Assembly: GCF_030463565.1 (NCBI RefSeq) | Contig: NC_134643.1 | Span: forward strand, 134,001-198,000 | DNA from: Pelecanus crispus | Lineage: Eukaryota; Chordata; Aves; Pelecaniformes; Pelecanidae | DNA length: 64,000 bases | Direction: 5' to 3' | Shown: positions 63,051 through 64,000 of the stretch, in pieces | Numbering within the stretch: the stretch's first letter is position 1 | Layout of the letters: each line of letters opens with the position of its first letter | Program-made: the position numbers and the translations under genes | Notes under the pieces: model-generated | Database searches by the model: none | Seen by the model: the letters and a program-made list of their open reading frames with translations, nothing else | Told to the model about the DNA's origin: nothing

Positions 63051-64000
63051 ATAAGGAGAATGAGGAGGAAAAGGGGAGGTTCTGCACCCTGTGAAGGCTG
63101 TATCCTGTTGTTATGTCTGCTTTTGAAAACTGGAGAAAGCTCGGAAGACAGGCACAGAAAGGAATTGAGGTCTAATGTCCAGAAGACCTCCATTTGTTCA
63201 GTTTATCCAAAATAAGAGTAAGGCAAGACCAGAGGTGGTGTACAAGCACAGGCACAGTGGCAGTGGCCTAGGATTAAGCACGCAGCTGGCAGAGGTGAGG
63301 AGTTTCAGCCCAAAGCAGGGGTAAGGCTGGCTAATGTCCTAGTCTGGATGTTCTCATGTAGTTGCGCCTGTGTTTTGCATCCAGCCTGTGTGATCAGTCT
63401 GTTCTGGATTTTCCTGTTATTACTACTCAGCATTTTTTAATACCCATCCCACTTTTACAACGACTTTCTAATGTGACAGTGAACTCTTCCTTCCACTGCT
63501 CCCTGTCCTCCGTAGTTCACACTATCTACGTTGTCCCTGGCCTTCCTGCGTGTCTAGCCCCATGCCTCCTAACAGCCTGGCCCCCAGCACAAGAAGGATG
63601 CTGGGGCTGCTGCTGCTGCTGTGCTCACTGCCATCAATTATTCAAGGCCAAGAGGCAGAGTGAGGAGGCTGGTGCTGCAGCAGGAGGCAAAACTGCTTCT
63701 TAATTCATGGAGCCCACTTTGCTCATAAGGTATGGCAGTGCTTGCTATGCAGTGCCTGGCCACAGCGATCTGGGTGCTGGGGGCTGGCAGTCAGAACACT
63801 GAGAGGAGAACAGCTGGGGCTCTGAGCTTGGCGGGGGCACAGCATGGCAACAGAGTTTCAGAGAGCAGACAGGGAACAGGACAGGAGGTGTGGGAACACG
63901 TGCACTGTGTGCAGGTAACAGCTGCAGGAAACTGAGCAAGGCATGGTGTGACTGCCCCAACCAGCACAGATGCCAGCAGGCACAGGTAGGACACGCAGAT
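63051..64000. other. gene-free right end
   Basis: No exon with convincing homology or splice sites was seen up to the window end. Confidence 0.45.

Overview
The window is nuclear DNA from a bird. Four vertebrate genes can be rebuilt exon by exon with consistent GT..AG splice sites and phases: NME6, RABL2, acrosin (ACR) and arylsulfatase A (ARSA). There is also the 3' end of an SH3-domain gene (best match HCLS1) and one intact single-exon olfactory receptor. The repeats are avian in type: many CR1 LINE copies ending in ATTCTATG repeats, and several retroviral LTR families.

Layout: 1-1.9 kb, the SH3-domain last exons of HCLS1 (+). 2.5-2.9 kb, an LTR-like piece. 4.98-5.93 kb, an olfactory receptor (-). 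7-17 kb, gene-free DNA with a cluster of CR1 copies in both orientations. 17.2-20.5 kb, a truncated endogenous retrovirus (-) with a 5' LTR, a lysine-tRNA-like primer binding site, a 324-residue membrane-protein-like ORF, broken gag, protease and the start of reverse transcriptase. 23.2-26.9 kb, a CR1 split by a solo LTR that was itself hit by a second CR1. 28.9-30.5 kb, NME6 (-), head to head with RABL2 (+, 31.0-41.7 kb) across a CpG-rich promoter containing a GC minisatellite. 43.2-45.7 kb, ACR (-). 48.2-52.2 kb, ARSA (-). 52.9-62.2 kb, a three-layer nest: an ERV-L-like LTR, into which a gammaretrovirus-like provirus (+) inserted, into whose env a CR1 (-) inserted. 62.7-63.0 kb, a small solo LTR.

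The host genes form no functional pathway. NME6 is a nucleoside-diphosphate-kinase-family protein, RABL2 a ciliary/flagellar GTPase, acrosin a sperm acrosomal protease, and ARSA a lysosomal sulfatase. RABL2-ACR-ARSA matches the human 22q13.33 neighbourhood, but there is no SHANK3 between ACR and ARSA. The main interest lies in the repeats: target-site duplications date the nested insertions in order, the provirus has nearly identical LTRs around a wrecked interior, and the older retrovirus keeps one long unusual ORF. All proviral copies are defective.
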